The notes beneath the pieces are model-generated. The model was not told the DNA's origin. It saw nothing but the letters and a program-made list of their open reading frames with translations, and did no database searches. From an uncultured Prevotellaceae bacterium (GTDB lineage: Bacteria; Bacteroidota; Bacteroidia; Bacteroidales; Bacteroidaceae), in NCBI GenBank assembly GCA_902800435.1, contig CADCEQ010000054.1:1-30268 (forward strand): a DNA stretch of 30,268 nucleotides. The letters are read 5' to 3'. Of this stretch, positions 1 through 8,422 are shown piece by piece. The first letter of the stretch is position 1, and each line of letters starts with the position of its first letter. Both the position numbers and the translations under genes were made by a program.

Positions 1-1356
1 GAAGTGGGCATAGCGGTCGAACTTCAGACGGTCGAAGACGGCCACCACGCCGATGTTCTTCATGCGGCGGTACTGCACGATGGCGTCGAAGATAATCTGC
101 CGGTGGGCATCGATGTCCTGCAGCTTGTGCCACGTGACGTGCTTCAGGAAGGCCGACACGGGGAAGATGGCGCGGGCCGTGAGCCAGCGGCTCATGTTGT
201 TGCGCATGACGTGGTAGCTGAGCGAGTCGGCGGGAATCTTGAAGATATTGTCCTGCAGGTCCTTCAGCGAGGTGATGCGTGCAATCTCCTCGTGGGTATT
301 CGGATCGCGGAAGATGAAGTCGCCGAAGCCCATGTGCTCTTCCATCAGGTGGTGCAGGTCGACGTTCATCTTCGTCGAGTTCTTGTCAATGAAGTGGAAG
401 CCCTCGGCCTGTGCCTTCTCGCGGTTGACGCTCTCCTTCGAGTCGAGAATCAGCGGCACGTATTCGTCGCGCTTCCTGATTTCGCGCAGCAGCTTCAGAC
501 CGGCCTCAGGGTCGCCGTCCTCGACGTGGCTCAGGTGCCCCGGCGTGTTGTGCATCGGGAAGCGGGTGTCGGAGATGACGCCGAGCGTATTCTCGTGGTA
601 TTTCTCGTAGAGTTCCATTGCCTCCTCGTAGTTCGTGGCCAGCACCACCTTCGGCCGGCCGCGCTTGCGCTGGGCGGCGGCATGGGGGTTCAGGGCCTCG
701 GTCGAGAAGCGCTTCGACTGCGCCAGGATATAATTATAGAGATTAGGCAGCACCGAGGAGTAGAAGCGTATGTTGTCCTCGACCAGCAGGATCATCTGCA
801 CGCCCGCCTCGCGGATGTCGTGCTCGATGTTCATCTTGTCCTCCAAGAGCTTGATGATGCTCATGATGAGGTTGGTGTTGCCAAGCCAGCAGAACACGTA
901 GTCGAAGACCGACATGTCCTCGTTCTCGATGCGCTTGGTGATGCCGTGCGAGAAGGGCGTCAGCACCACGCAGGGAATGTTTGGGTGGGCGGCCTTCACT
1001 CCGCGGGCCACGGTGAAGGCGTCGTTGTCGGCATTACCGGGCATACAGATGACCAGGTCGATGTCGGTCGTCTGGAGCACGGCATTGGCCTCCTCGGTGG
1101 TACTGACCTGCGTGAACGAGGGCGGGTAACGCATACCCAACTCCATATACTCGTCGAAGATCTTCTCGTCGATGCGCCCGTCGTCCTCAAGCATGAAGGC
1201 GTCGTAGGGATTGGCCACGATGAGCACGTTGAAGATGCGGCGCGTCATCAGGTTCACAAACGACACATCCTTCAGGTAGAACTTGTTCCACATTCCCGAG
1301 TCTTCCGGCTCGCCTACCCGCTGCCTTTCCTGTGGTATCTTGCTGGTTTCGTCCAT
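1..1356 (-). CDS. N-terminal part of a receiver-like / PEP-pyruvate-binding (PEP synthase-like) protein, truncated by window edge
   Basis: The minus strand is open from an ATG at 1354-1356 to the window edge (452 codons, no stop), so only the N-terminal part is seen. Residues about 40-150 form a first alpha/beta segment (IFNVLIVANPYDAF). Residues about 186-330 read as a response-regulator-like receiver: ILLVEDN near 189-195 and a phospho-acceptor-like Asp in GVISDTRFP (D263). From memory, this N-terminal layout is that of the roughly 1000-residue Bacteroidota proteins annotated as PEP/pyruvate-binding or PEP synthase-like; the catalytic part would lie outside the window. A cytoplasmic location is inferred because there is no signal peptide. 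The start is supported by a TAACTTTGC box about 20 bases upstream. The gene is divergent from the GH2 gene. The family call is fairly sure, the reaction is not. Confidence 0.7.
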   Translation of the reverse strand, partial: MDETSKIPQERQRVGEPEDSGMWNKFYLKDVSFVNLMTRRIFNVLIVANPYDAFMLEDDGRIDEKIFDEYMELGMRYPPSFTQVSTTEEANAVLQTTDIDLVICMPGNADNDAFTVARGVKAAHPNIPCVVLTPFSHGITKRIENEDMSVFDYVFCWLGNTNLIMSIIKLLEDKMNIEHDIREAGVQMILLVEDNIRFYSSVLPNLYNYILAQSKRFSTEALNPHAAAQRKRGRPKVVLATNYEEAMELYEKYHENTLGVISDTRFPMHNTPGHLSHVEDGDPEAGLKLLREIRKRDEYVPLILDSKESVNREKAQAEGFHFIDKNSTKMNVDLHHLMEEHMGFGDFIFRDPNTHEEIARITSLKDLQDNIFKIPADSLSYHVMRNNMSRWLTARAIFPVSAFLKHVTWHKLQDIDAHRQIIFDAIVQYRRMKNIGVVAVFDRLKFDRYAHF

Positions 1357-1376
1357 TACCGGTAGTAAGTTTGTGT

Positions 1377-1385
1377 GCAAAGTTA
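1377..1385 (-). promoter_or_regulatory. Bacteroidota -7 box for the receiver/PEP-binding gene
   Basis: The minus strand reads TAACTTTGC, matching the Bacteroidota primary-sigma consensus TAnnTTTG, 21 bases before the ATG at 1356. No convincing -33 element was seen. Together with the plus-strand box at 1460-1468 it makes a divergent promoter region. Confidence 0.65.
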
Positions 1386-1459
1386 CAACTTTTTCGGCTA
1401 ATTCACGCCTTTCCCTGCAGAAAAGTGTAGGGCGGAGGCCGTTTTTCCGATAAAATATG

Positions 1460-1468
1460 TAACTTTGC
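1460..1468 (+). promoter_or_regulatory. Bacteroidota -7 box for the GH2 gene
   Basis: TAACTTTGC on the plus strand, 31 bases before the ATG at 1500. A T-rich tract at 1442-1447 sits where the -33 element is expected. Confidence 0.7.
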
Positions 1469-1499
1469 ACCCATAAACAAGCTAAAAACCAGACAGAGT

Positions 1500-3326
1500 A
1501 TGAAGAACATCCTGACACTAATCGTCGTTGCACTGGGAGCCATCCTCCCGGCAACAGCAGCAGAACAGCTGCCGCTTATCCAGAACGTAAACGCCTATGA
1601 GAGCACGTCGCTCAACGGCAAGTGGAACTACATCGTAGACGTCCAGGAAGAGGGCTACTACGACTACCGGATGAACCCCACCCGCTGGGGATTCTTCCAG
1701 AATGCCAAGCCGCAGAAACCGGAAGACCTCATCGAGTACGACTTCGACAAAGCGCCCACGATGCAGATTCCAGGCGACTGGAACACCCAGGACGACAGGC
1801 TGTTCTTCTACGAGGGCACCGTCTGGTTCAAGAAGAGCTTCCAGGCCGTCCCCTCTAAAGAGTTCCGCACGCTGCTCTACTTCGGAGCCGTCAACTACGA
1901 CTGCCACGTCTATGTAAACACACGTCACGTGGGCCACCACATCGGCGGCTTCACGGCCTTCAACTACGACATCAGCGACCTGCTGAAGGATGGTGAGAAC
2001 ACTGTCATCGTCAAGGTCGACAACAAGCGCCACGCCGAGGACGTGCCTACGCAGATTTTCGACTGGTGGAACTACGGCGGCATCACCCGCGACGTGAAGC
2101 TGGTTAAAATACCCTTAGCCATTGGCCAGCCAAGCTATGTCGTGGACTATAGCTTGCAGTTGATGAAAGCCGATGTAAAGGCCAAGCAGCGTGAGATACA
2201 GATATCCGTAAAACTCAATCAGCCCCTTGAAGGTCATCTGCTCATGGTAAGCATCCCTGAACTGAAGCTGACACTGCCGCTCAAGACCGATGCCAAGGGA
2301 ACAGCCTCAGACATCGTGAAAGTACCTGCCAAGAAACTCTCGCTCTGGAGTCCTGACAACCCCAAGCGCTACCGTGTGGAAATCAAACACTACAATACGA
2401 GTATCGCCGACAGCATCGGCTTCCGCACCATCGAAACGCGCGACAAGCAGATACTGCTCAACGGCCAGCCCATCTACCTAAAGGGCATCTCCATCCACAA
2501 CGAGAAGCCCAACGGCGGCGGGCGTGCCAACAGCGCCGAGGATGCCCGCACGCTACTCGGATGGGCCAAGGAACTGGGCTGCAACTTCGTGCGACTGGCC
2601 CACTATCCCCACCACGAGGAGATGGTGCGCGAGGCCGAGAAGATGGGTATCCTCGTATGGTCGGAGATTCCCGTCTACTGGACCATCGCCTGGAAGAACC
2701 CCAAGACCTACGAGAACGCCCAGAACCAGTTGCGCGACATGATTGCCCGTGACCACAACCGCGCCAACATCATCATCTGGAGCATCGCCAACGAGACACC
2801 CCACTCACCCGAGCGCGACACCTTCCTCGGCAACCTTGCCAAGTATGCCCGCTCCCTCGACAACACCCGCCTCATCTCGATGGCGATGGAGGTGACGGGG
2901 GCATCTAACTACGTCAACCGCCTGAACGACAATATGCACGAATATGTCGACGTGGTGTCGTTCAACCAGTACATCGGCTGGTATCGCGACGTAAACGACG
3001 CTCCGAAGATGCGCTGGGAGATTCCCTACAACAAGCCCGTCATCGTCAGCGAGTTCGGCGGCGGTGCCAAGTACGGCTACCACGGCGAGAAGAACCAGCG
3101 CTGGACGGAGGAGTTCCAAGAGAACCTCTACCGCGAGAACTGCGCCATGCTCGACAAGGTCGAGGGACTCGCAGGCACCACGCCCTGGATTCTGAAGGAC
3201 TTCCGCTCGCCGCGCCGCGTGCTCAACGGCATCCAGGACTACTACAACCGCAAGGGACTCGTCAGCGACAAGGGCGAGAAGAAGAAGGCCTTCTACGTAC
3301 TCAAGGAGTGGTACGCGGGGAAGTAA
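1500..3326 (+). CDS. Secreted glycoside hydrolase family 2 beta-glucuronidase
   Basis: A 608-residue protein with a signal peptide (MKNILTLIVVALGAILPATA), then the GH2 order: sugar-binding jelly roll (about 40-205), Ig-like domain (about 210-315) and TIM barrel (about 320-605). The acid/base Glu is E432 in IANETPHS and the nucleophile is E518 in IVSEFGGG. NRKG at 583-586 matches the N-x-K motif by which beta-glucuronidases recognise the uronic acid carboxylate, and NQYIGWY resembles the NQYYGWY of E. coli UidA. Length is also close to UidA (603). It should release terminal glucuronic acid in the periplasm or outside the cell; beta-galacturonidase activity is the main alternative. The 3' end overlaps the convergent GH35 gene by 26 bases. 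Confidence 0.88.
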   Translation: MKNILTLIVVALGAILPATAAEQLPLIQNVNAYESTSLNGKWNYIVDVQEEGYYDYRMNPTRWGFFQNAKPQKPEDLIEYDFDKAPTMQIPGDWNTQDDRLFFYEGTVWFKKSFQAVPSKEFRTLLYFGAVNYDCHVYVNTRHVGHHIGGFTAFNYDISDLLKDGENTVIVKVDNKRHAEDVPTQIFDWWNYGGITRDVKLVKIPLAIGQPSYVVDYSLQLMKADVKAKQREIQISVKLNQPLEGHLLMVSIPELKLTLPLKTDAKGTASDIVKVPAKKLSLWSPDNPKRYRVEIKHYNTSIADSIGFRTIETRDKQILLNGQPIYLKGISIHNEKPNGGGRANSAEDARTLLGWAKELGCNFVRLAHYPHHEEMVREAEKMGILVWSEIPVYWTIAWKNPKTYENAQNQLRDMIARDHNRANIIIWSIANETPHSPERDTFLGNLAKYARSLDNTRLISMAMEVTGASNYVNRLNDNMHEYVDVVSFNQYIGWYRDVNDAPKMRWEIPYNKPVIVSEFGGGAKYGYHGEKNQRWTEEFQENLYRENCAMLDKVEGLAGTTPWILKDFRSPRRVLNGIQDYYNRKGLVSDKGEKKKAFYVLKEWYAGK

Positions 3327-5379
3327 CTTTTACAGCCACCACGCTCTCACCTACCCGTTTGTCTGCCTCGCGAGGCAGGTAAACGGGTATTTCCTTCTGC
3401 AGGGGCAGGATAAACAGCTGCAACTTGGAGCACTCGGCGGGCAAACGCCAGAGACCGTAAAGAAACGGGCGCCCATACTGGAAGTTGTCGGCCACGAGCT
3501 TGCCGTCGACATAGAGGCGGGCGCAGTCGCCCTGATATGTGATACTAAGAAGCTGCCCCTCTCTAACTCCCCCTCTACGGGAGGGGGCTGGGGGGAGGCT
3601 GATATCGTAGACGGCAGCCTGCTGCCAGTCCTCTTCTGAAGGAGACTCAGCCACGCGGGCCTTGCCCTTCTTGACCGTCCGCAGAGGTCCGGCCTCCTTC
3701 ACGCGCCGCCATTCCACGGGTGCCGTCTCTGCAGGCAGTGCAGGGGCGGCCTCCATCCCGAACATCTCCGCCTGCTGCTGTGTCAGCAGGTAGAGGTTCT
3801 TGTAGACGGGTTTCTCCGTGCCACGGGGCTTCACGTTGCGGAGCGTCTTGCCGTCGGCCATACTGATGGTCACGGGGATGCCGCCAACCTGCATCAGATA
3901 AATCTTGCCGTCGCGGCGCGCCACCAACTGTGCCGTCGCATAGCGCATACCTTCTACGTTAACAGGGAAGATGGCCATCGCACCAGTAGGGATGGTCAGC
4001 TTCGGCAACGTCACGCCACACGCCTCCAGCTGCACGTCTTTCTTCGCTGAGAGCTGGCAGAAGCGCTCGTAATTGTTGACGAAGATAAAGCCGCTCTTAC
4101 CGTCGGTGCGGACCGCCCACCTGAGGCTGTTGTCCTCGCCCCGCTTTAAGTCCTGAGCCGATGGGAACGAGGCTTCCATCGGTGCCAGCAGCTCGCCCCA
4201 GTCGTGCATGAAGAGATGCAGGGGGCGCAGCATGTAGTACTGAGGATAAGGCTGTCCGAACTCTCCCAGCGGCGCCTGGAAGTCGTAGGTGCAGACGGGC
4301 AGATCGTTGTTGGCCGTCCCTGGCGACGTCTGGCACTCGTTCAGCGTGTTGAGCACACCCTCGGGGTTCGTGCCGCCGTGGTACATATAATAGCCTAACA
4401 GGTTGGAGCCGCTGCCCAGCTTCACCAGCGCCATCGAATAGGCATCCTCTGGATAGACATACGGACGGCGGTGATAGGCGGTGGCCATGCCGCCACCAAG
4501 TTCGCAGGTGAAGTAAGGATACTGGTCGTCGCCGGCATTGGTCTTTTCTTCCTGCTTTCCCAGGAGGTCGGTGCCGATGGCCGTCGACGAGCGGAACGCC
4601 TTGAAGTTGAAGGCCTTGTGGTAGTTGCCGCAGCCCTCGGTGACTTCCTTGTCCCAGAAGCCGTCGGCATAGTCGCCATAGAGCGGCAGCATCTCGCCGT
4701 AAGGCACGGGCGTTCGCAGCTCGGGCCAGCCTGTACGAGTATAGAATGGCAGGTCGAAGCCGATGTCGAGTGCCGTCCGTTTCAGGGCCATCAGGTACTC
4801 GCCCCGCCCGCGATATTCATTGTCGAACTGTGCAGCCACGACGGGGCCGCCGTCCTTCCACTGCAATCCCTGCACCTGGGTGAAGATCTGCCGGTAGAGC
4901 AGCTCGACGTAGTGCAGGAACGCCGGATTCTCCTCACGCAGTCTGCAGCCCTTGGTGAACATCCAGTCGGGGATGCCGCCATTGCGCACCTCGCCGTGAC
5001 AGAACGGTCCCAAGCGCAGCACCACGGGCATCTGCTCGTCGCGGCACACCTCGAGGAACCGGCGCAGCGACCGCTGGCCGTCCCAGCGAAAGATGCCCTC
5101 CTGCTCCTCGACGTGGTTCCAGAACACATAGGCGGCAATGATGGTCACACCGCCCTCCTTCATCTTCCGGACTTCCTGCTGCCATTCGTCGGCAGGGATG
5201 CGCGAATAGTGGACCTCGCCCATCACGGGACATACGCGCCGCCCGTCAATCATCAGGCTGTAGCGGTCCCAAGTCACTTTCTTTCCGAAGTCACTTTCGC
5301 CATTCGTGGCAGCCCATGTTCCGACTGCCCCCAGAAGCCAGCAGGCGACAGCCGCCAGCAGTTTCTTGTTCATCTTCAT
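3301..5379 (-). CDS. Secreted glycoside hydrolase family 35 beta-galactosidase
   Basis: A 692-residue protein using the ATG at 5377-5379; ATG 5373 is an alternative, and a further upstream TTG at 5409 lies inside the promoter and cannot be used. A signal peptide covers about residues 1-24. The GH35 barrel follows: GEVHYSRIP near 54-62, acid/base E188 in QFDNEYRG, and a nucleophile candidate E293 in FTCELGGG, which departs from the usual TEFW-type context and suggests a divergent subgroup. The C-terminal third is beta-sandwich-like with a jelly-roll tail (YQGDCARLYVDGKLV). It probably removes terminal beta-galactose from plant glycans. A palindromic element is translated in frame as SLPPAPSRRGGV. 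The gene is convergent with and overlaps the GH2 gene. Confidence 0.88.
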   Translation of the reverse strand: MKMNKKLLAAVACWLLGAVGTWAATNGESDFGKKVTWDRYSLMIDGRRVCPVMGEVHYSRIPADEWQQEVRKMKEGGVTIIAAYVFWNHVEEQEGIFRWDGQRSLRRFLEVCRDEQMPVVLRLGPFCHGEVRNGGIPDWMFTKGCRLREENPAFLHYVELLYRQIFTQVQGLQWKDGGPVVAAQFDNEYRGRGEYLMALKRTALDIGFDLPFYTRTGWPELRTPVPYGEMLPLYGDYADGFWDKEVTEGCGNYHKAFNFKAFRSSTAIGTDLLGKQEEKTNAGDDQYPYFTCELGGGMATAYHRRPYVYPEDAYSMALVKLGSGSNLLGYYMYHGGTNPEGVLNTLNECQTSPGTANNDLPVCTYDFQAPLGEFGQPYPQYYMLRPLHLFMHDWGELLAPMEASFPSAQDLKRGEDNSLRWAVRTDGKSGFIFVNNYERFCQLSAKKDVQLEACGVTLPKLTIPTGAMAIFPVNVEGMRYATAQLVARRDGKIYLMQVGGIPVTISMADGKTLRNVKPRGTEKPVYKNLYLLTQQQAEMFGMEAAPALPAETAPVEWRRVKEAGPLRTVKKGKARVAESPSEEDWQQAAVYDISLPPAPSRRGGVREGQLLSITYQGDCARLYVDGKLVADNFQYGRPFLYGLWRLPAECSKLQLFILPLQKEIPVYLPREADKRVGESVVAVKVTSPRTTP
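3569..3587. repeat. Intragenic GC-rich palindrome (REP-like)
   Basis: CCCCCTC at 3569-3575 and GAGGGGG at 3581-3587 form a 7-bp stem with a 5-base loop, followed by a second G-run (3590-3597). It lies inside the GH35 coding region and keeps the frame. It resembles the inner hairpin of the repeat in rlpA (28011-28030). Confidence 0.6.
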
Positions 5380-5405
5380 ATAATCCGTTTTTGTCTTGTT
5401 TGAGT

Positions 5406-5414
5406 GCAAAGATA
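5406..5414 (-). promoter_or_regulatory. Bacteroidota -7 box for the GH35 gene
   Basis: The minus strand reads TATCTTTGC, 27 bases before the ATG at 5379. This excludes the further upstream TTG codon as the start. Confidence 0.7.
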
Positions 5415-5456
5415 CAACTTTTATGCAAAAAGATGGTATTAATCCCGACTTTTTTG

Positions 5457-5465
5457 TAACTTTGC
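5457..5465 (+). promoter_or_regulatory. Bacteroidota -7 box for the M16-M3-msrC operon
   Basis: TAACTTTGC on the plus strand, 20 bases before the ATG at 5485. It is divergent from the GH35 promoter; the two boxes are about 43 bases apart, so one regulator could affect both. Confidence 0.7.
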
Positions 5466-5484
5466 CCCCAAAAAAGGCAAGACA

Positions 5485-8364
5485 ATGAAAAAGATACTGA
5501 TTTCCTTTCTAAACATTGTTCTCTTTCTATACGGAGGAGCAGCGCAGGCTGCCAAAGGACTTGACGTCAGGGAAATCCGCCTGAGCAACGGTCTGACCGT
5601 CTGGCTGAACGAGGACCACTCGCAGCCGAAGGTCTACGGGGCACTGGTGGTCAGGGCCGGTGCGAAGGACTGTCCCAACACGGGCATTGCACACTATCTG
5701 GAGCATGTGCTGTTCAAGGGTACGCAGAAGATCGGCACTGTCGACTACGCTGCCGAGAAGCAGTGGCTCGACTCCATCTCGGCGAAGTACAACGAGCTGT
5801 CGCTGACGAAGGACGCCGCCCGGCGGCTGCAGATTCAGCACGACATCAGCCGGCTGAGTCAGCGAGCTGCCGACTACGCCATACCCAACGAGTTCGACCG
5901 CCTGATATCGAAGTACGGCGGCTCCGGCCTGAACGCCTCGACGTCGTGGGACCGCACGGAATATCACAACACCTTTGCGCCGCAGTTCCTCGAGCAATGG
6001 TGCTGGCTTAACTCCGAGCGCATGATCAACCCCGTGTTCCGCCTGTTCCAGGGTGAGCTGGAGACGGTCTACGAGGAGAAGAACCGCGCTGCCGACGACA
6101 TGCTGACGGGAGCCGTGGAGCACGTGATGGCGGCCGCCTTCAAGGGCCATCCCTACCAGTACCCCATCATCGGCAGTACGGAGAATCTGAAGAACCCGCG
6201 CCTGCAGGACATGGAGGACTTCTTCCGCAAGTATTACGTGGCCGGCAACATGGGGCTGATGCTCTGCGGCGACTTCCAGGCCGACGGCATCGAGCCGCTG
6301 CTGGAGCGCACCTTCGGCCGGCTGCCTCGGGGCGAAGTCAAAAGCGAAGGCGTGAATAGTGACAAGCTGCAGCCCTTCAACGGTGAGACCATCGACATCA
6401 AGGTGAAGATTCCCATCGTGAAGGCCGTCGGGCTGCTGTTCCGCGGACCGGTGGAGAAGGCCGCCGACTACCGCGCCCTGCAGCTGGCCATGAGCCTGCT
6501 GACCAACGACAACCAGACGGGTATGCTCGACTCGCTGCGCACGGCCCACAAGGTGATGATGGCCCTGGGCCAGAACTTTGCCCTCAATGAGGCGGGAGCC
6601 GTCGGACTGCTGGTCATCCCGAAGCTGCCCTTCGGCTCGAAGAAGAAGGCCGAACGTCTCTGCTGGCAGCAGATAGAACGGCTGAAGCGCGGCGACTTCA
6701 GCGACGAGCAGCTGGAGCAGCTGAAGCTGGAGCTGGCACGCAATGCCGAGACCGAACTGGAGACCATCGGCAGCCGCGCCGCCGTGATGACCGAGGTCTT
6801 CTCGCAGGGCCGCTCGTGGAGCGACTATCTCCGGCAGTTGGACGACCTGAAGGGCATCAGCAAGGCCGACGTCGTCAGCGCTGCCAACCGCTACCTGATC
6901 AACGACCGCTACCTGCGCGGCGTGAAGAAGTACGGCTCCTACCCGAAGGACAAGGTGACGCAGCCCGACTACAAGCCCGTGGTGCCCAAGCACGCCAAGG
7001 AGCAGTCGGCCTACGCTAAGGAACTGGAGAAGCTGCCCGTGGCCGTCAGTACGCCGCGGCTCTTCGACCTCGACCATGATGCCGAGATGACGCGCCTCGG
7101 CGACCACACCGTATTATATAAGGTTGACAATCCCGCCAACGACCTCTTCACGCTGTCGCTGAAGTGGTTCAAGGGCGAGCGCGACGAGCCGCGCCAGGCC
7201 CTGCTCGAATCCTATCTCAGCGAACTGGGCACCGACTCGCTGACGAAGCACCAGCTGGGCGAGGCCTGGCAACGGTTGGGAACGACCTTCGAGGCCCAGT
7301 CGTCGGACAACTTCTTCATGCTGACGCTCACGGGCTTTGAGCACAACCTGGAGCCGTCGCTCCGGCTGCTTAGCCACGTGCTGACATCGCTGAAGCCCGA
7401 CAAGAAGACCATGAGCGAACTGGCCAGCGAGTATAAGGTTGACCACAACCAGCTCGACCGCACCAATACCTCGGTCCTGCAGATGGTGGTCAGCAAGATT
7501 GCCAAGGGCGACAGGTCGAGCTACCTGCGCCAGCCGACGGTGGCCGAAGTGAAGAAGACCACCGGCGAAGAGCTGCTGCAGTTGTTTGCCGACCTGCGCC
7601 AATACGACTGCGCCGTGCTCTACTGCGGGCGTCAGCCGGCGGCAACGGTGGCCTCCTGCCTGCCGACGCTCGACTCGCGCCGCTCGCCCAACGACAACGA
7701 AATCCGCCTGCAGCAGGTCGCAGAGCCCGTGGTCTACGTCTACGACATGTCCGACAGCCGCCAGATGCTCATCGGCACCTTCGGCAGCGTGAAGCCCTCG
7801 CTCTCGGAGCGCGAGGAAGCCCAGCTGCGGCTCTGGAGCCAGTACATGGGCGGCGGCATGGGTTCCGTGCTGTTCCAGGAGATTCGCGAGTTCCGGGCCA
7901 TGGCCTACTCCACGGGCGGACAGAGCATCATCCCCAACCGCAACCGCCACAACGACTACCCGTCGGGCTATCTTGCCCAGCTGGGTACTCAGGCCGACAA
8001 GGCCATGCAGGCACTCGCCGTGCTCGACTCGCTGATGCGCCACATGCCCGTCAACGAGCAGAATGTGGATGCCGCCAAGCAGGAGATTCTGAGCAACATC
8101 AACAACACCTACCCCTCATTCCGCCAGATGGCCAACTTCGTCTCCAACTACCGCACGCTGGGCTACAAGGAAGACCCGAGGGCCGTGCTGGCCAGGGAGG
8201 TGCCCAAGCTGACCACTGCCGACATGGTGGGCTTCTACCAACGCAACATCCAGCAGCAGCCTCGCGCCTACTTCATCATCGGCAACAAGAAGCAGCTCGA
8301 CATGCAGCAACTTCAGAAGTACGGCCGCGTGGTGGAGCTGAAGAAGGAAGATGTGATGAGGTAA
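5485..8364 (+). CDS. Secreted M16 family zinc metallopeptidase (insulinase/pitrilysin type, two M16 units)
   Basis: A 959-residue protein with a signal peptide (about 1-22, ending AQA). The inverted zinc motif H70-Y-L-E73-H74 lies in GIAHYLEHVLFKGT, and the third ligand is most likely E198 in ELETVYEEKN. H74 to E198 is 124 residues, against about 77 in pitrilysin; the extra length is a charged, helical insert (about 95-150). The second half (about 540-950) is a second M16 unit without a zinc motif, as usual for the family, where it closes the peptide chamber. It should cut medium-length peptides in the periplasm. First gene of an operon: the M3 peptidase follows after 58 bases. Its stop codon lies inside a 12-bp tandem repeat. 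Confidence 0.9.
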   Translation: MKKILISFLNIVLFLYGGAAQAAKGLDVREIRLSNGLTVWLNEDHSQPKVYGALVVRAGAKDCPNTGIAHYLEHVLFKGTQKIGTVDYAAEKQWLDSISAKYNELSLTKDAARRLQIQHDISRLSQRAADYAIPNEFDRLISKYGGSGLNASTSWDRTEYHNTFAPQFLEQWCWLNSERMINPVFRLFQGELETVYEEKNRAADDMLTGAVEHVMAAAFKGHPYQYPIIGSTENLKNPRLQDMEDFFRKYYVAGNMGLMLCGDFQADGIEPLLERTFGRLPRGEVKSEGVNSDKLQPFNGETIDIKVKIPIVKAVGLLFRGPVEKAADYRALQLAMSLLTNDNQTGMLDSLRTAHKVMMALGQNFALNEAGAVGLLVIPKLPFGSKKKAERLCWQQIERLKRGDFSDEQLEQLKLELARNAETELETIGSRAAVMTEVFSQGRSWSDYLRQLDDLKGISKADVVSAANRYLINDRYLRGVKKYGSYPKDKVTQPDYKPVVPKHAKEQSAYAKELEKLPVAVSTPRLFDLDHDAEMTRLGDHTVLYKVDNPANDLFTLSLKWFKGERDEPRQALLESYLSELGTDSLTKHQLGEAWQRLGTTFEAQSSDNFFMLTLTGFEHNLEPSLRLLSHVLTSLKPDKKTMSELASEYKVDHNQLDRTNTSVLQMVVSKIAKGDRSSYLRQPTVAEVKKTTGEELLQLFADLRQYDCAVLYCGRQPAATVASCLPTLDSRRSPNDNEIRLQQVAEPVVYVYDMSDSRQMLIGTFGSVKPSLSEREEAQLRLWSQYMGGGMGSVLFQEIREFRAMAYSTGGQSIIPNRNRHNDYPSGYLAQLGTQADKAMQALAVLDSLMRHMPVNEQNVDAAKQEILSNINNTYPSFRQMANFVSNYRTLGYKEDPRAVLAREVPKLTTADMVGFYQRNIQQQPRAYFIIGNKKQLDMQQLQKYGRVVELKKEDVMR

Positions 8365-8396
8365 CGATAACGTCAACGATAACGTCAACGATAACG
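8363..8396 (+). repeat. 12-bp tandem repeat AACGATAACGTC (2.8 copies)
   Basis: Two full copies plus a 10-base third copy. The repeat begins inside the TAA stop of the M16 gene and fills most of the gap before the M3 gene. A related AACGATAACGTTAACC stretch occurs inside the S8 protease gene (minus strand, 21932-21974). Confidence 0.8.
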
Positions 8397-8422
8397 AAAA
8401 CCAAAACCTAAAGGCAAAAAGT

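Noticed and set aside
4..1365. Long plus-strand open frame of 453 codons
   Set aside because: The opposite strand encodes a coherent receiver-type protein with a promoter box at its start; the plus-strand product is His/Val/Leu/Asp-rich, typical of the shadow of a GC-rich gene.
5380..5409. Extended GH35 start at an upstream TTG (5409)
   Set aside because: That codon lies within the -7 promoter box, so it would not be in the transcript; ATG 5379 begins a normal signal peptide.
5527..8043. Two long minus-strand open frames (526 and 309 codons) opposite the M16 gene
   Set aside because: They lie within the M16 gene, which has all zinc ligands and a signal peptide; the antisense products show no domain and are rich in His, Val and Leu.
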